Assembly: GCA_900541335.1 (NCBI GenBank)
Contig: UQJC01000053.1
Coordinates: forward strand, 1 to 13,633
Direction of reading: 5' to 3'
From: an uncultured Prevotella sp.
Lineage (GTDB): Bacteria > Bacteroidota > Bacteroidia > Bacteroidales > Bacteroidaceae
DNA: 13,633 nt
Position 1 is the stretch's first letter. Every line of letters starts with the position of its first letter. The position numbers and the translations under genes are program-made. Under the pieces are notes generated by a model. The model did not search any database. It worked only from the letters and a program-made list of their open reading frames with translations, and was not told the origin of the DNA. Below are positions 6,568 through 13,547 of the stretch, piece after piece.

Positions 6568-7892
6568 GATAAGGCAAGTTTGGCAAATTCAAGGATTTCA
6601 TCGGCTGTACGCTGTTCGGTCACAGAGAGTATCAGGCAATCGTCCGTACCCTCGGCCTTGACTCCGGCCAGATAACCCGCTTCTGCGAGTCGTTGACGGA
6701 GGGCATCGAGTCCTTCCTTTCCGTGATAGCGCAAGGTAAATTCGTGGAGGAAAGGTTGACCGGGGAAGGCATCTGTAAAGCATGCTTGTGCTGTGAGTAA
6801 GTCATGCAGGCGGTGTGCAGCCGCATAGGATTGTTCGTTGACTTCGCGCAAACCCTGCGGTCCCATCAACGAGAGGTACATAGCAACGTAGAGGCACATG
6901 ATGCCTTGTGCTGTACAGATATTGGAAGTAGCCTTCTCGCGACGGATATGCTGTTCGCGTGCTTGGAGGGTGAGAACAAAGGCACGGCGACCCTCCGTGT
7001 CAACCGTTTGACCTACCAATCGTCCGGGCATCTTGCGTACCAAGGCTTCCTTCACACAGAGGTAACCAATGTATGGACCTCCGTATGAGAGCGGTAATCC
7101 TAAGCTCTGTGCATCACCGCAGGCAATATCGGCTCCCCATTCCCCCGGACTACGGAGTACGCTTAAGGTCGAAGCCACACTGTTGATGACTAGTAACGCT
7201 TTGTGTGCGTGACATTCTGTTGCCAGTCCGGTAAAGTCCTCAATGATACCGTAGTAATTGGGTTGTGCCACAATCACACCTGCCACATCGTCAGCTTCGA
7301 GCAAAGTGAGCAGGGCGGCCCGATCGGTCACTCCCTCCTTGGCAGGAACTTCTACCAAGTCCACACCGTGGAAGCGGGCATAGGTTTGCACCACGCGCCG
7401 CACTGCAGGAGCCAAGGTTTCCGAGAGGACAACACGATTGCGCTTCTTGGCTGCAGCCACACACATCAGCATGGCCTCTGCCGTGGCTGTTGCACCGTCA
7501 TACATCGAGGCATTGGAAATGTCCATGCCCGTCAGGTCAGCCATCATCGTTTGGTACTCAAAGATATATTGGAGTGTACCCTGGGAGATTTCAGCCTGAT
7601 AAGGCGTGTAAGAAGTAGAAAATTCGCTGCGTGCCGCCAAGTATGGAATAACGGCAGGAGTATAATGGTCGTAAGCTCCCGCACCGGCAAAGGGAATCAG
7701 CGGACGATTCTTGGCTGCCAGTTTAGACAAGATGCGTCTCACCTCGATTTCAGACTGTCCGGGGGGAATATTCAGCTCACGGTGTAGTTTCAATTCTTCG
7801 GGTACTTCGGCGTAGAGTTCATCCAAGCTCTTAACACCGATGACCGACAGCATCTGTTCGATGTCGTCGGGAGTATGGGGGAAGTATTTCAT
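6564..7892 (-). CDS. gcvPA: Glycine dehydrogenase (decarboxylating) subunit 1
   Basis: N-terminal half of the split P-protein. It forms the active glycine decarboxylase with GcvPB and does not itself carry the PLP lysine. The 442 residues match the usual subunit-1 length of about 440-450. Typical segments are the N-terminal YFPHTPDDIEQML, FAGAGAYDHYTPAVIPYL (68-85), the strongly conserved EFSTSYTPYQAEISQGTLQ (90-108), NASMYDGATATAEAM (127-141), and later GDAQSLGLPLSYGGPYIGYL and MPGRLVGQT. Its stop overlaps the gcvPB start by 4 bp. Upstream is gcvH, separated by a 191-bp spacer with a large inverted repeat, so the two P subunits may be tuned separately from gcvH at RNA level (inference). Confidence 0.97.
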   Translation of the reverse strand: MKYFPHTPDDIEQMLSVIGVKSLDELYAEVPEELKLHRELNIPPGQSEIEVRRILSKLAAKNRPLIPFAGAGAYDHYTPAVIPYLAARSEFSTSYTPYQAEISQGTLQYIFEYQTMMADLTGMDISNASMYDGATATAEAMLMCVAAAKKRNRVVLSETLAPAVRRVVQTYARFHGVDLVEVPAKEGVTDRAALLTLLEADDVAGVIVAQPNYYGIIEDFTGLATECHAHKALLVINSVASTLSVLRSPGEWGADIACGDAQSLGLPLSYGGPYIGYLCVKEALVRKMPGRLVGQTVDTEGRRAFVLTLQAREQHIRREKATSNICTAQGIMCLYVAMYLSLMGPQGLREVNEQSYAAAHRLHDLLTAQACFTDAFPGQPFLHEFTLRYHGKEGLDALRQRLAEAGYLAGVKAEGTDDCLILSVTEQRTADEILEFAKLALS

Positions 7893-7944
7893 GGAGTATA
7901 GCGTGAATTAAGGGGGCATTGTTGATCAATTGAAAAGGTTAGGG

Positions 7945-8022
7945 TGAAGAGTTTAAAAGAGGAAGCGTTCGTTATTTTGCGGTAACATCCGCATCGTTAG
8001 CTTTCCACTCTTAAACTCTTCA
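7945..8022. repeat. Compound inverted repeat in gcvH-gcvPA spacer
   Basis: tgaagagtttaa (7945-7956) and ttaaactcttca (8011-8022) are perfect 12-bp reverse complements. Inside, ggaa (7961-7964) can pair with ttcc (8003-8006), and tgcgg (7978-7982) with ccgca (7989-7993). The whole 78-nt stretch can therefore fold as a long interrupted hairpin. Just to the right, 8022-8045 carries two ctcctaac units. The arms resemble the gagttta-type repeats in other spacers of this cluster. No U-tract follows on the transcribed (minus) strand. Confidence 0.6.
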
Positions 8023-8083
8023 GCTCCTAACTCATCACTCCTAACAGCCCACGAAGGAGTTGAAGGTATTTTGTATGTGGGTG

Positions 8084-8461
8084 TTACTGGCAAATCTTGC
8101 GGTAATCCGTGGCACTCATCAGCGAGTTCAGTTCCTCCTGATTCGTCAGTTTCACCTTGATAATCCAGTTGGCAAAAGCATCCTGATTAATCAGCTCGGG
8201 TTCGTCCTCCAAGGCCTCGTTTACTTCTACCACTTCGCCACTGACAGGAGAGATCAGGTCGCTGGCCGCTTTCACACTTTCTACGGCACCAAATTCGCCA
8301 CCAGCTTCCACTTCGTCACCTTCTGCAGGAAGGTCTACATAAACGACGTTACCCAGTTGTTCCTGAGCATAGTCCGTAATACCGATATAGGCATATTCGC
8401 CTTCTACTTTTACATATTCATGACTCTCGCTGTAATAGAGTCCTTCGATAACTTTTGACAT
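8084..8461 (-). CDS. gcvH: Glycine cleavage system H protein (lipoyl carrier)
   Basis: Lipoylated shuttle protein that carries the aminomethyl group from the P-protein to the T-protein and is then reoxidised by the L-protein. The 125 residues match the usual 125-130. The fold is evident from YYSESHEYVKVEG (9-21), IGITDYAQEQLGNVVYVDLP (26-45), and the lipoylation motif FGAVESVKAASDL, where K64 is the lipoyl attachment lysine. SPVSGEVVEVN and the C-terminal WIIKVKL follow as expected. The gene lies 89 bp after gcvT. The lipoate ligase at the head of the same cluster is the obvious candidate for loading K64 (inference from context). Confidence 0.97.
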   Translation of the reverse strand: MSKVIEGLYYSESHEYVKVEGEYAYIGITDYAQEQLGNVVYVDLPAEGDEVEAGGEFGAVESVKAASDLISPVSGEVVEVNEALEDEPELINQDAFANWIIKVKLTNQEELNSLMSATDYRKICQ

Positions 8462-8550
8462 AGTGATAAATATAAAGTTGTTGAGAAATAACTAAGGGAA
8501 TAGGGCCATTGTCGTGTAGACGCAAACCCTGGAGTGATGCCTTAAAAGGC

Positions 8551-9660
8551 TTATTTGGAAGAAGTCTTGTAATGTTTGTCATAGAAACGCTTCTTCACCA
8601 CCTTACCAGCGTGGAGCTTGCGGTGAATGCGAATTTCGAGCGGTGTGTCTAACTTGGCATAGGCGATGTTGACCAAAGCCATACATACACTCTTGTCTAC
8701 CGAGATGGCATGATAGCCTGTAGTCACAGTGCCGACCACTTCGTCGTTGGCTACGACCTCATAGCCGTGGCGTGGAATGGCGCGACCTTCCAATTCGATG
8801 CCGACCACCTTTCGTTCCACACCATTTTGTTTCTGTGCTACCAAAGCTTCTTTACCGTAGAAGTCTTCCTTGTCGAGTTTAACAAACATACCCAGACCTG
8901 CCATCAGCGGTGTAATCTCATCATTCAGTTCGTTACCGTAGAGTGGAAGTCCCACCTCGAAACGCAACGTGTCGCGACAACCCAAGCCGCAAGGCTTTAC
9001 CTGACCGCTTTGCAGCAATGCATCCCACGCCTTGACAATGTAGGCAGCCGAACCATAAATCTCAAAACCGTCTTCTCCCGTGTAACCCGTACGGCTTACA
9101 ATGAGGTCTTCATTGTCGAGGGTCGTGCGTTCGAAAGTATAAAATTCAAGTGCACTGCACGCAATGCCCAACACCTTTTCAACGATTTCTTCCGCCTGAG
9201 GTCCTTGCACTGCCAATTGTCCCCATCGGTCGCTGGCATTGTCAATCGTTACCTGCAGTTCGGGGTGTTCCTGTTGTGCCTGAAGTAACCAAGCATAATC
9301 TTTCTCAATGTTGGCCGCATTGACAACCAGTAGGAAATCATTTTCCCCCTGTTTGTAAACCAGCAAGTCATCGACCGTGCCTCCCGTGGGGTGAAGCATC
9401 ATGCCGTAGAATATCTTACCTGTAGGAGCCTGACTGATATCGTTGGTAAAGACGAGTTGAACAAAGCGTTCTGCATCTTTACCCGAAACGAAGATTTCAC
9501 CCATGTGGCTCACATCGAACACACCACAGGCCGTACGTACAGCTTGGTGTTCTTCAGCAATATCCGTATACTGTAGGGGCATTTCAAATCCGCCGAAAGA
9601 TACCATCTTGGCACCTAATGCAACGTGGCGGTCATAGAGACAAGTTCGTTTATCTGACAT
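8551..9660 (-). CDS. gcvT: Aminomethyltransferase (glycine cleavage T protein)
   Basis: Tetrahydrofolate-dependent enzyme that releases ammonia from aminomethyl-lipoyl-GcvH and forms 5,10-methylene-THF. The 369 residues match the family. Segments seen are GAKMVSFGGFEMPLQY (16-31), FDVSHMGEI (48-56), the catalytic region GGTVDDLLVY, whose aspartate pair D97-D98 includes the family's active-site Asp, VVNAAN (112-117), SRTGYTGEDGFEIY (189-202) and GLGCRDTLRFEVGLPLYGNE (225-244). The C-terminal barrel ends KKRFYDKHYK. Start ATG 9660 gives MSDKRTCLYDRHVALGA, the expected N-terminus. It follows lplA after a 108-bp repeat-rich spacer. Right after its stop, gccttttaaggc makes a very short palindrome (8539-8550) without a U-run, so readthrough to gcvH is likely. 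Confidence 0.97.
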   Translation of the reverse strand: MSDKRTCLYDRHVALGAKMVSFGGFEMPLQYTDIAEEHQAVRTACGVFDVSHMGEIFVSGKDAERFVQLVFTNDISQAPTGKIFYGMMLHPTGGTVDDLLVYKQGENDFLLVVNAANIEKDYAWLLQAQQEHPELQVTIDNASDRWGQLAVQGPQAEEIVEKVLGIACSALEFYTFERTTLDNEDLIVSRTGYTGEDGFEIYGSAAYIVKAWDALLQSGQVKPCGLGCRDTLRFEVGLPLYGNELNDEITPLMAGLGMFVKLDKEDFYGKEALVAQKQNGVERKVVGIELEGRAIPRHGYEVVANDEVVGTVTTGYHAISVDKSVCMALVNIAYAKLDTPLEIRIHRKLHAGKVVKKRFYDKHYKTSSK

Positions 9661-9680
9661 GGTAGGAATGGATAGATAAA

Positions 9681-9776
9681 AAGTTGAGGAGTTTATAAGA
9701 GAGGAGTTTAGGAAGCTAAGAGATGAGAAGCTTAAGGAATAGAGCTTGTATGTCCTATCCTCGTAAACTCATAAAC
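9681..9776. repeat. Cluster of gagttta repeats in lplA-gcvT spacer
   Basis: Two direct copies of gaggagttta-type sequence (around 9686-9695 and 9701-9710) face an inverted copy, tcctcgtaaactc (9758-9770). gagttta at 9689-9695 or 9704-9710 can pair with taaactc at 9764-9770. A small aagct/agctt hairpin (9713-9733) lies between. The inverted copy overlaps the lplA stop codon (tca at 9769-9771). These copies belong to the same loose motif family as sequences at 4921-4951, 7945-8045 and 10824-10846. Confidence 0.5.
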
Positions 9777-10782
9777 GATTTGTTTCAGGTAGTAGTAAGG
9801 AGAGTAAATCTGCGGCAGAAAGACCGCGGATACTCCGTTCAGGATGTTTTTCTGCCACCGCCTTTTCCAGGCTTTGGCGAGTATAGGGTTGATTCTCAAA
9901 GGCTAGTTGGAAAGACTCCGTAGCCGAGCCCAATTCAAAGAAGTCACCATTCAGCTGAATAGAGCCTATCAATGAACCTTGAAGGGCAAGTTGAACGGCA
10001 ATCGTGCCGCATCCTTCGAAGCGTGCCTGACGGGTCAGCGTATGTCGAAGACTTTGTCCGTAGAGGTAAGCCGGGTCGTAGTACGAACGTTCGATTTCTT
10101 CAATGGCGCACACATCGTCAGCTTGAAGGGTCAAGGTCCGATTGCAGAGCAAGGGGCGCAACCTGCGGCGCAATTCGCTGACCCCAAAGGATAAATGATC
10201 CTTTAGCAAGGCAATGCGACTTCGTACACTGGCTACCCCCTTGGAAGTCAATTTGGCTTCCTCCGGATGGAGAGCTGCTTGCATTTGCGGAGGGTCTGTG
10301 TCGTACAGCATCGTGCCGTGAATGATGTTGCGGTGAGGCAAGTGATAGAATGCATTGCCGCAAATCTTTCCGCCTTGTGCCAAGGTCAAGTCGTTTCGTC
10401 CCGTCACCTTCACTTCAGCCCCTAATTGTCCGAGAGCTTCTGCCACTCGTTGGGCATAGGCTTGAAACAGCGGTTCGACAGGTCCTTCTTCCGCGATGAG
10501 GCTCCACATGATGTTCCCTTCGTCGGCAAAGATGGCACCTCCGCCACTTTTGCGGCGAACCACGTCAATACCTTCTGCCCGGCAATAATCCAAGTCAACT
10601 TCCTGATGAGCTATTTGGTGACGTCCCATGACAACTGTCGGAGCCAATTGCCAGGAAAATAGGTAATTGCCAGTCGGAAAGCGGTGAGCAATGTATTCTT
10701 CAGCCGCCAGATAGAACGGAGCGCGTCGGTGCTCCGTGGAAGCGGGCATTTCAACGAAACAGGCAGGAAAGAGTGTATTCAT
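9769..10782 (-). CDS. lplA: Lipoate-protein ligase A family protein
   Basis: ATP-dependent ligase that activates free lipoate and attaches it to a lysine of lipoyl domains. In this setting the nearest substrate is GcvH. The 337 residues equal the length of classical LplA with its C-terminal accessory domain. Motifs: FSWQLAPTVVMGRHQ near the N-terminus, RRKSGGGAIFADEGN with RRKSGGG at 76-82, and TGRNDLTL followed by GGKICGNAFY, in which K139 corresponds to the adenylate-contacting lysine. The C-terminal half has the EEIERSYYDPAYLYG region. ATG 10782 (MNTLFPACFVEMP) was chosen because homologues begin there. The frame stays open to 11154, but the extra 124 residues look non-coding. It leads the gcv cluster, 108 bp before gcvT. 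Confidence 0.93.
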   Translation of the reverse strand: MNTLFPACFVEMPASTEHRRAPFYLAAEEYIAHRFPTGNYLFSWQLAPTVVMGRHQIAHQEVDLDYCRAEGIDVVRRKSGGGAIFADEGNIMWSLIAEEGPVEPLFQAYAQRVAEALGQLGAEVKVTGRNDLTLAQGGKICGNAFYHLPHRNIIHGTMLYDTDPPQMQAALHPEEAKLTSKGVASVRSRIALLKDHLSFGVSELRRRLRPLLCNRTLTLQADDVCAIEEIERSYYDPAYLYGQSLRHTLTRQARFEGCGTIAVQLALQGSLIGSIQLNGDFFELGSATESFQLAFENQPYTRQSLEKAVAEKHPERSIRGLSAADLLSLLLPETNRL

Positions 10783-11247
10783 GGTGCTAGTGTGAAGAAG
10801 AAGTTGTCGGGCTTCCTGACTTTCTGAGCTCCTAATTGAGTAGGAGACAGAAGGCATACGTGCCTTTATTCTAGGGATTGCCAACTTGACCTTCCTTTTT
10901 TGTCGCGGGCAAATGTAGTAATCCTTCCTCATAGCCCCTACAGCAAAGCCCTCTTTTTTAAAGAAACCTGCTGTAGAGCAAAATTTTGTCGGGGGGATTG
11001 CAATAAACCAGCCGCTTCTTAGTTGTAGATGTTGTTTAGCCCATCTGTAAGAAGGGGGATTGAACAGAGCGGAGAAATACCTTGTCAAGTGGTGTTCGGA
11101 CAGTGTTCGTCCTCGTATTCCCACCCCTTGTTTCTGCTCATTTAGATCTTTCATCCTTATTATCCGAAAGTGTAATCTTGTTTTGATCTCCTTAGTCTGT
11201 GGGCTTCACATCCAATAAGATTAGCTACTTAACCACTGCAGTATCGT
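10783..11247. other. 465-bp divergent intergenic region with hairpins (lplA leader / porE upstream)
   Basis: No convincing gene is seen here. On the minus strand, in the probable lplA leader, there are two overlapping hairpins. One pairs ttctg/cagaa plus ctccta/taggag (10822-10852). The other is a perfect 6-bp aaggca/tgcctt stem with a tacg loop (10851-10866). Farther out, ctacagca (10938-10945) pairs with tgctgtag (10969-10976), and caaaattttg (10979-10988) is a palindrome. The 9-mer gggggattg occurs twice (near 10993 and 11055). The region must hold promoters for both divergent genes. Confidence 0.6.
10910..10917 (-). promoter_or_regulatory. Candidate -7 promoter element for the lplA-gcv cluster
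   Basis: On the minus strand the sequence reads TACATTTG, an exact match to the Bacteroidota -7 consensus TAnnTTTG. A TTTG that could serve as the -33 element is present, but about 26 nt upstream instead of the usual 17-20 or so, so the match is incomplete. If used, the leader before the lplA ATG would be about 120 nt and would include both hairpins at 10822-10866. Confidence 0.35.
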
Positions 11248-13284
11248 ATGTATAAACTCATCCCGTCAGCACTTTCCCTGCTTTCCCTTCTCCTTCTTGG
11301 AGGCAGTTGCAACAATGCGGAGAAAGCCATCAAGCGAGGCGATGCCGCCTTGGCCTTGGGAGAATATGCTGAGGCTGCGGGGCAATATCGCAAGGCGTAT
11401 AGCCGAACGGCTCCTAAGGAGCGAACCAAGCGCGGACAGGTGGCCTATAAGATGGCCGATGCCTACCGCCGTTACGGCAATGTGGCACGGGCTACAGCGG
11501 CGTATCGCAATGCCGAACGTTACGGATTGACCGATACGTTGACTCAATACTTCTTGGGTGAAATGCTTCGGTTACAAGGTGACTATCGGAATGCCGAGAA
11601 GGCTTACACTGCTTACCTTGATTCCTTTCCGGGTTACGAGCCCGCGTTGCGTGGACTGGATGCCTGTCACACCGCTGCCCAAATTAAGCAGGAGGGTTCG
11701 CCTTATACCGTGAAGTTATTTCCCTTCTTTAGTGGCACACGTTCAGACTATGCCCCTGCCTATATGGGCCAGGAAGCTCAACAGCTTTATTTCACTTCGA
11801 CCCGCCCCAAGTCGCTTGGTGACCTCAGTGGCATTACGGCGATGAAAAATGGTGATATCTACTTTTCCAAGAAAGACGAAAAGGGAAAGTGGAAGCCCGT
11901 CGAAGTCGTTGAGGGAGATGTCAATACGGAGTATGACGAAGGAGCATGTTCCTTTACGCCCGATGGGAAAACCATGTACCTTACCGTGTGTCGTACCGAC
12001 CCGCAATATCCGCGTATGGCTGAGATTTGGACATCCCAGCGTTCGGATGCCAAGTGGAGCAAGCCCACCGCCCTCAAGATTACAGCCGACAGTCTTTCGT
12101 CCTATGCTCACCCAGCCGTTTCGCCCGATGGGCAATGGTTGTATTTTACCTCCGATATGCCCGGAGGCTTTGGTGGACTTGACTTATGGCGTGTATCCAT
12201 GAAGGGAGGCAAAGGTTTGGGAGCCCTTGAGAACCTGGGCCCACAGATCAATACGAAGGGAAATGAATGTTTTCCTGCCTTCCGTCCTCACGGTGAACTT
12301 TATTTCTCCAGTGACGGACGTCTACCCAATTTAGGCGGTCTCGACCTGTACCGGGCTGTCGAAGATACCGCCCAGGGGGCTTGGTCTGTGGTTCACCTGC
12401 CTGCTCCGATGAACTCCAACGGCGACGACTTTGGCATCACCTTTGAGGGACTCCACAACCGAGGCTTCTTTAGTTCCACCCGTTCGACGGGAGGACGCGG
12501 TTGGGATAAAATCTATGAGTTCTCTTATCCCGAAGTCCTTCAGACCGTCAAGGGTTGGGTCTACGAGCAAGACGGTTACGAGTTGCCTGAAGCCGTAGTC
12601 TATATGGTTGGCAGTGACGGTACCAACGAGAAGTTTGGAGTACTCTCAGACGGTTCGTTTGAGAAGCCGCTCAAACCCGGTGTCAGCTACCTCTTCCTAG
12701 CTATCTGCAAGGGGTATCTCAATGTGCGCAATGCCCTTCGAGCCGATACCTTGGAAGTCGAAAAACAACACGTCTTGCAATTTCCCCTTCCCAGTATCAG
12801 TGTCCCCGTATTGGTACGTAACGTATTCTACGAGTTCGACAAGGCCGACCTCACCCCCAATTCCTGTGAGGCATTGGATCGTTTGACCCGCATGCTCAAG
12901 GAAAACCCCAATGTGACCATCGAGTTGGCAGCCCACTGTGATTACCGTGGCAACGATGAGTACAACCTTCGTTTGTCGCAGCGTCGCGCCGAGAGCGTAG
13001 TTCGTTATTTGACCGAGCATGGCATTGCAGCCGACCGTTTGACACCGAAAGGATATGGCGAACAAATGCCCAAGGTGGTCAACAAACGACTCACGGAGAC
13101 CTATCCCTTCTTACACGAAGGCGATACGCTCACCATTCCATACATCCTCAAGCTCAAGCCCGAAGAGCAGGAAATCTGTAACGCGCTCAATCGTCGTACT
13201 GAGTTCCGTGTGCTCCGAACTACCTATGGTTTGTTCGACGAGCACGGCAACCTCAAAATCGAGGCACTCAAACCACAGGAATAA
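11248..13284 (+). CDS. porE: PorE-like multidomain OmpA-family lipoprotein (type IX secretion)
   Basis: 678-residue probable lipoprotein with the four-part architecture known for PorE of the type IX secretion system. A signal peptide (K3, hydrophobic 5-18) ends at lipobox-like LGGSC, making C21 the lipid-anchored cysteine. TPR-type helices cover about 24-145 (GDAALALGEYAEAAGQYRKA and related units). A PD40-like beta-propeller covers about 165-430, with repeats such as SFTPDGKTMYL, VSPDGQWLYFTSD and FRPHGELYFSSDG. A carboxypeptidase-regulatory-like domain covers about 431-515 (VKGWVYEQDGYELPEAVVYM). An OmpA_C peptidoglycan-binding domain covers about 522-657 (YEFDKADLTPNS; DAP-binding D565 and R580). 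The insertion before NRRTEFRVL (PFLHEGDTLTIPYIL) is of the kind I associate with PorE. Predicted role: periplasmic anchor tying the secretion machinery to peptidoglycan. Other OmpA/PD40 proteins are an alternative. Confidence 0.8.
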   Translation: MYKLIPSALSLLSLLLLGGSCNNAEKAIKRGDAALALGEYAEAAGQYRKAYSRTAPKERTKRGQVAYKMADAYRRYGNVARATAAYRNAERYGLTDTLTQYFLGEMLRLQGDYRNAEKAYTAYLDSFPGYEPALRGLDACHTAAQIKQEGSPYTVKLFPFFSGTRSDYAPAYMGQEAQQLYFTSTRPKSLGDLSGITAMKNGDIYFSKKDEKGKWKPVEVVEGDVNTEYDEGACSFTPDGKTMYLTVCRTDPQYPRMAEIWTSQRSDAKWSKPTALKITADSLSSYAHPAVSPDGQWLYFTSDMPGGFGGLDLWRVSMKGGKGLGALENLGPQINTKGNECFPAFRPHGELYFSSDGRLPNLGGLDLYRAVEDTAQGAWSVVHLPAPMNSNGDDFGITFEGLHNRGFFSSTRSTGGRGWDKIYEFSYPEVLQTVKGWVYEQDGYELPEAVVYMVGSDGTNEKFGVLSDGSFEKPLKPGVSYLFLAICKGYLNVRNALRADTLEVEKQHVLQFPLPSISVPVLVRNVFYEFDKADLTPNSCEALDRLTRMLKENPNVTIELAAHCDYRGNDEYNLRLSQRRAESVVRYLTEHGIAADRLTPKGYGEQMPKVVNKRLTETYPFLHEGDTLTIPYILKLKPEEQEICNALNRRTEFRVLRTTYGLFDEHGNLKIEALKPQE

Positions 13285-13297
13285 AGGTGTCCGACTG

Positions 13298-13486
13298 GTA
13301 AGTAGGTTTTGAAAATTATTTTAGATCATTCAGTCCAACTGTTTGCACATACAATCACGTTCTTACACCGCATTTTCTGCTTCTGTGTTCAGTCTCACAT
13401 AGCCCGCTATGCTCCTTTGCACAGAATTAGGAACTATGGCACAACAACGCAATTCTATGTATAACCAATTTTCAACACCTACTTAC
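13298..13486. mobile_element. MITE-like element with 20-bp terminal inverted repeats
   Basis: The left end, gtaagtaggttttgaaaatt (13298-13317), is the reverse complement of the right end, aattttcaacacctacttac (13467-13486), except for one mismatch (13308 against 13476). The approximately 189-bp interval contains no reading frame of note and has a nested palindrome in the middle (13381-13426). It begins 13 bp after the porE stop and ends 61 bp before the next ATG. Long near-perfect terminal repeats around a short non-coding core are the signature of a miniature inverted-repeat transposable element. I see no clear target-site duplication in the flanks. A large structured RNA or a long-range terminator hairpin is the alternative. 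Confidence 0.65.
13381..13426. repeat. Nested palindrome in the core of the MITE-like element
   Basis: ttctgtg (13381-13387) pairs with cacagaa (13420-13426). Inside it, catagc (13398-13403) pairs with gctatg (13406-13411) across a 2-nt centre. The two stems are separated by 10-nt and 8-nt internal-loop sides, so as DNA or RNA this folds into a two-tier hairpin. It sits near the middle of the terminal-repeat element and is probably part of it. Confidence 0.6.
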
Positions 13487-13547
13487 GAAACGGTACGGCA
13501 CCATTTTTCCTCTTCTTCCATTGCATAAACCAAACAGTATAACTCAC

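Noticed and set aside
7203..7787. 194-codon plus-strand frame opposite gcvPA
   Set aside because: It is antisense to strongly conserved GcvPA motifs and has no recognisable protein features.
8710..9288. 192-codon plus-strand frame opposite gcvT
   Set aside because: It is antisense to conserved GcvT segments, with no own-family signature or plausible start context.
10783..11154. 124-codon upstream extension of the lplA frame
   Set aside because: Homologues start at MNTLFP (10782). The extra peptide has no recognisable family features and contains the leader hairpins, so it is probably non-coding by chance.
10783..11247. Glycine riboswitch upstream of the gcv cluster
   Set aside because: I looked for the conserved glycine-aptamer core in this region and in the lplA-gcvT spacer and saw none. 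Only unclassified hairpins are present. A covariance-model search would settle it.
11165..11247. TAnnTTTG-type promoter for porE
   Set aside because: The nearest candidate (TAATCTTG upstream of the ATG) has a mismatch and lacks a convincing -33 element, so it is not listed as a feature.
13285..13547. Possible transposase remnant within the terminal-repeat element
   Set aside because: No frame in this stretch gives a recognisable transposase fragment, and the interior is short and palindromic, so it was called a MITE-like element instead of an IS.
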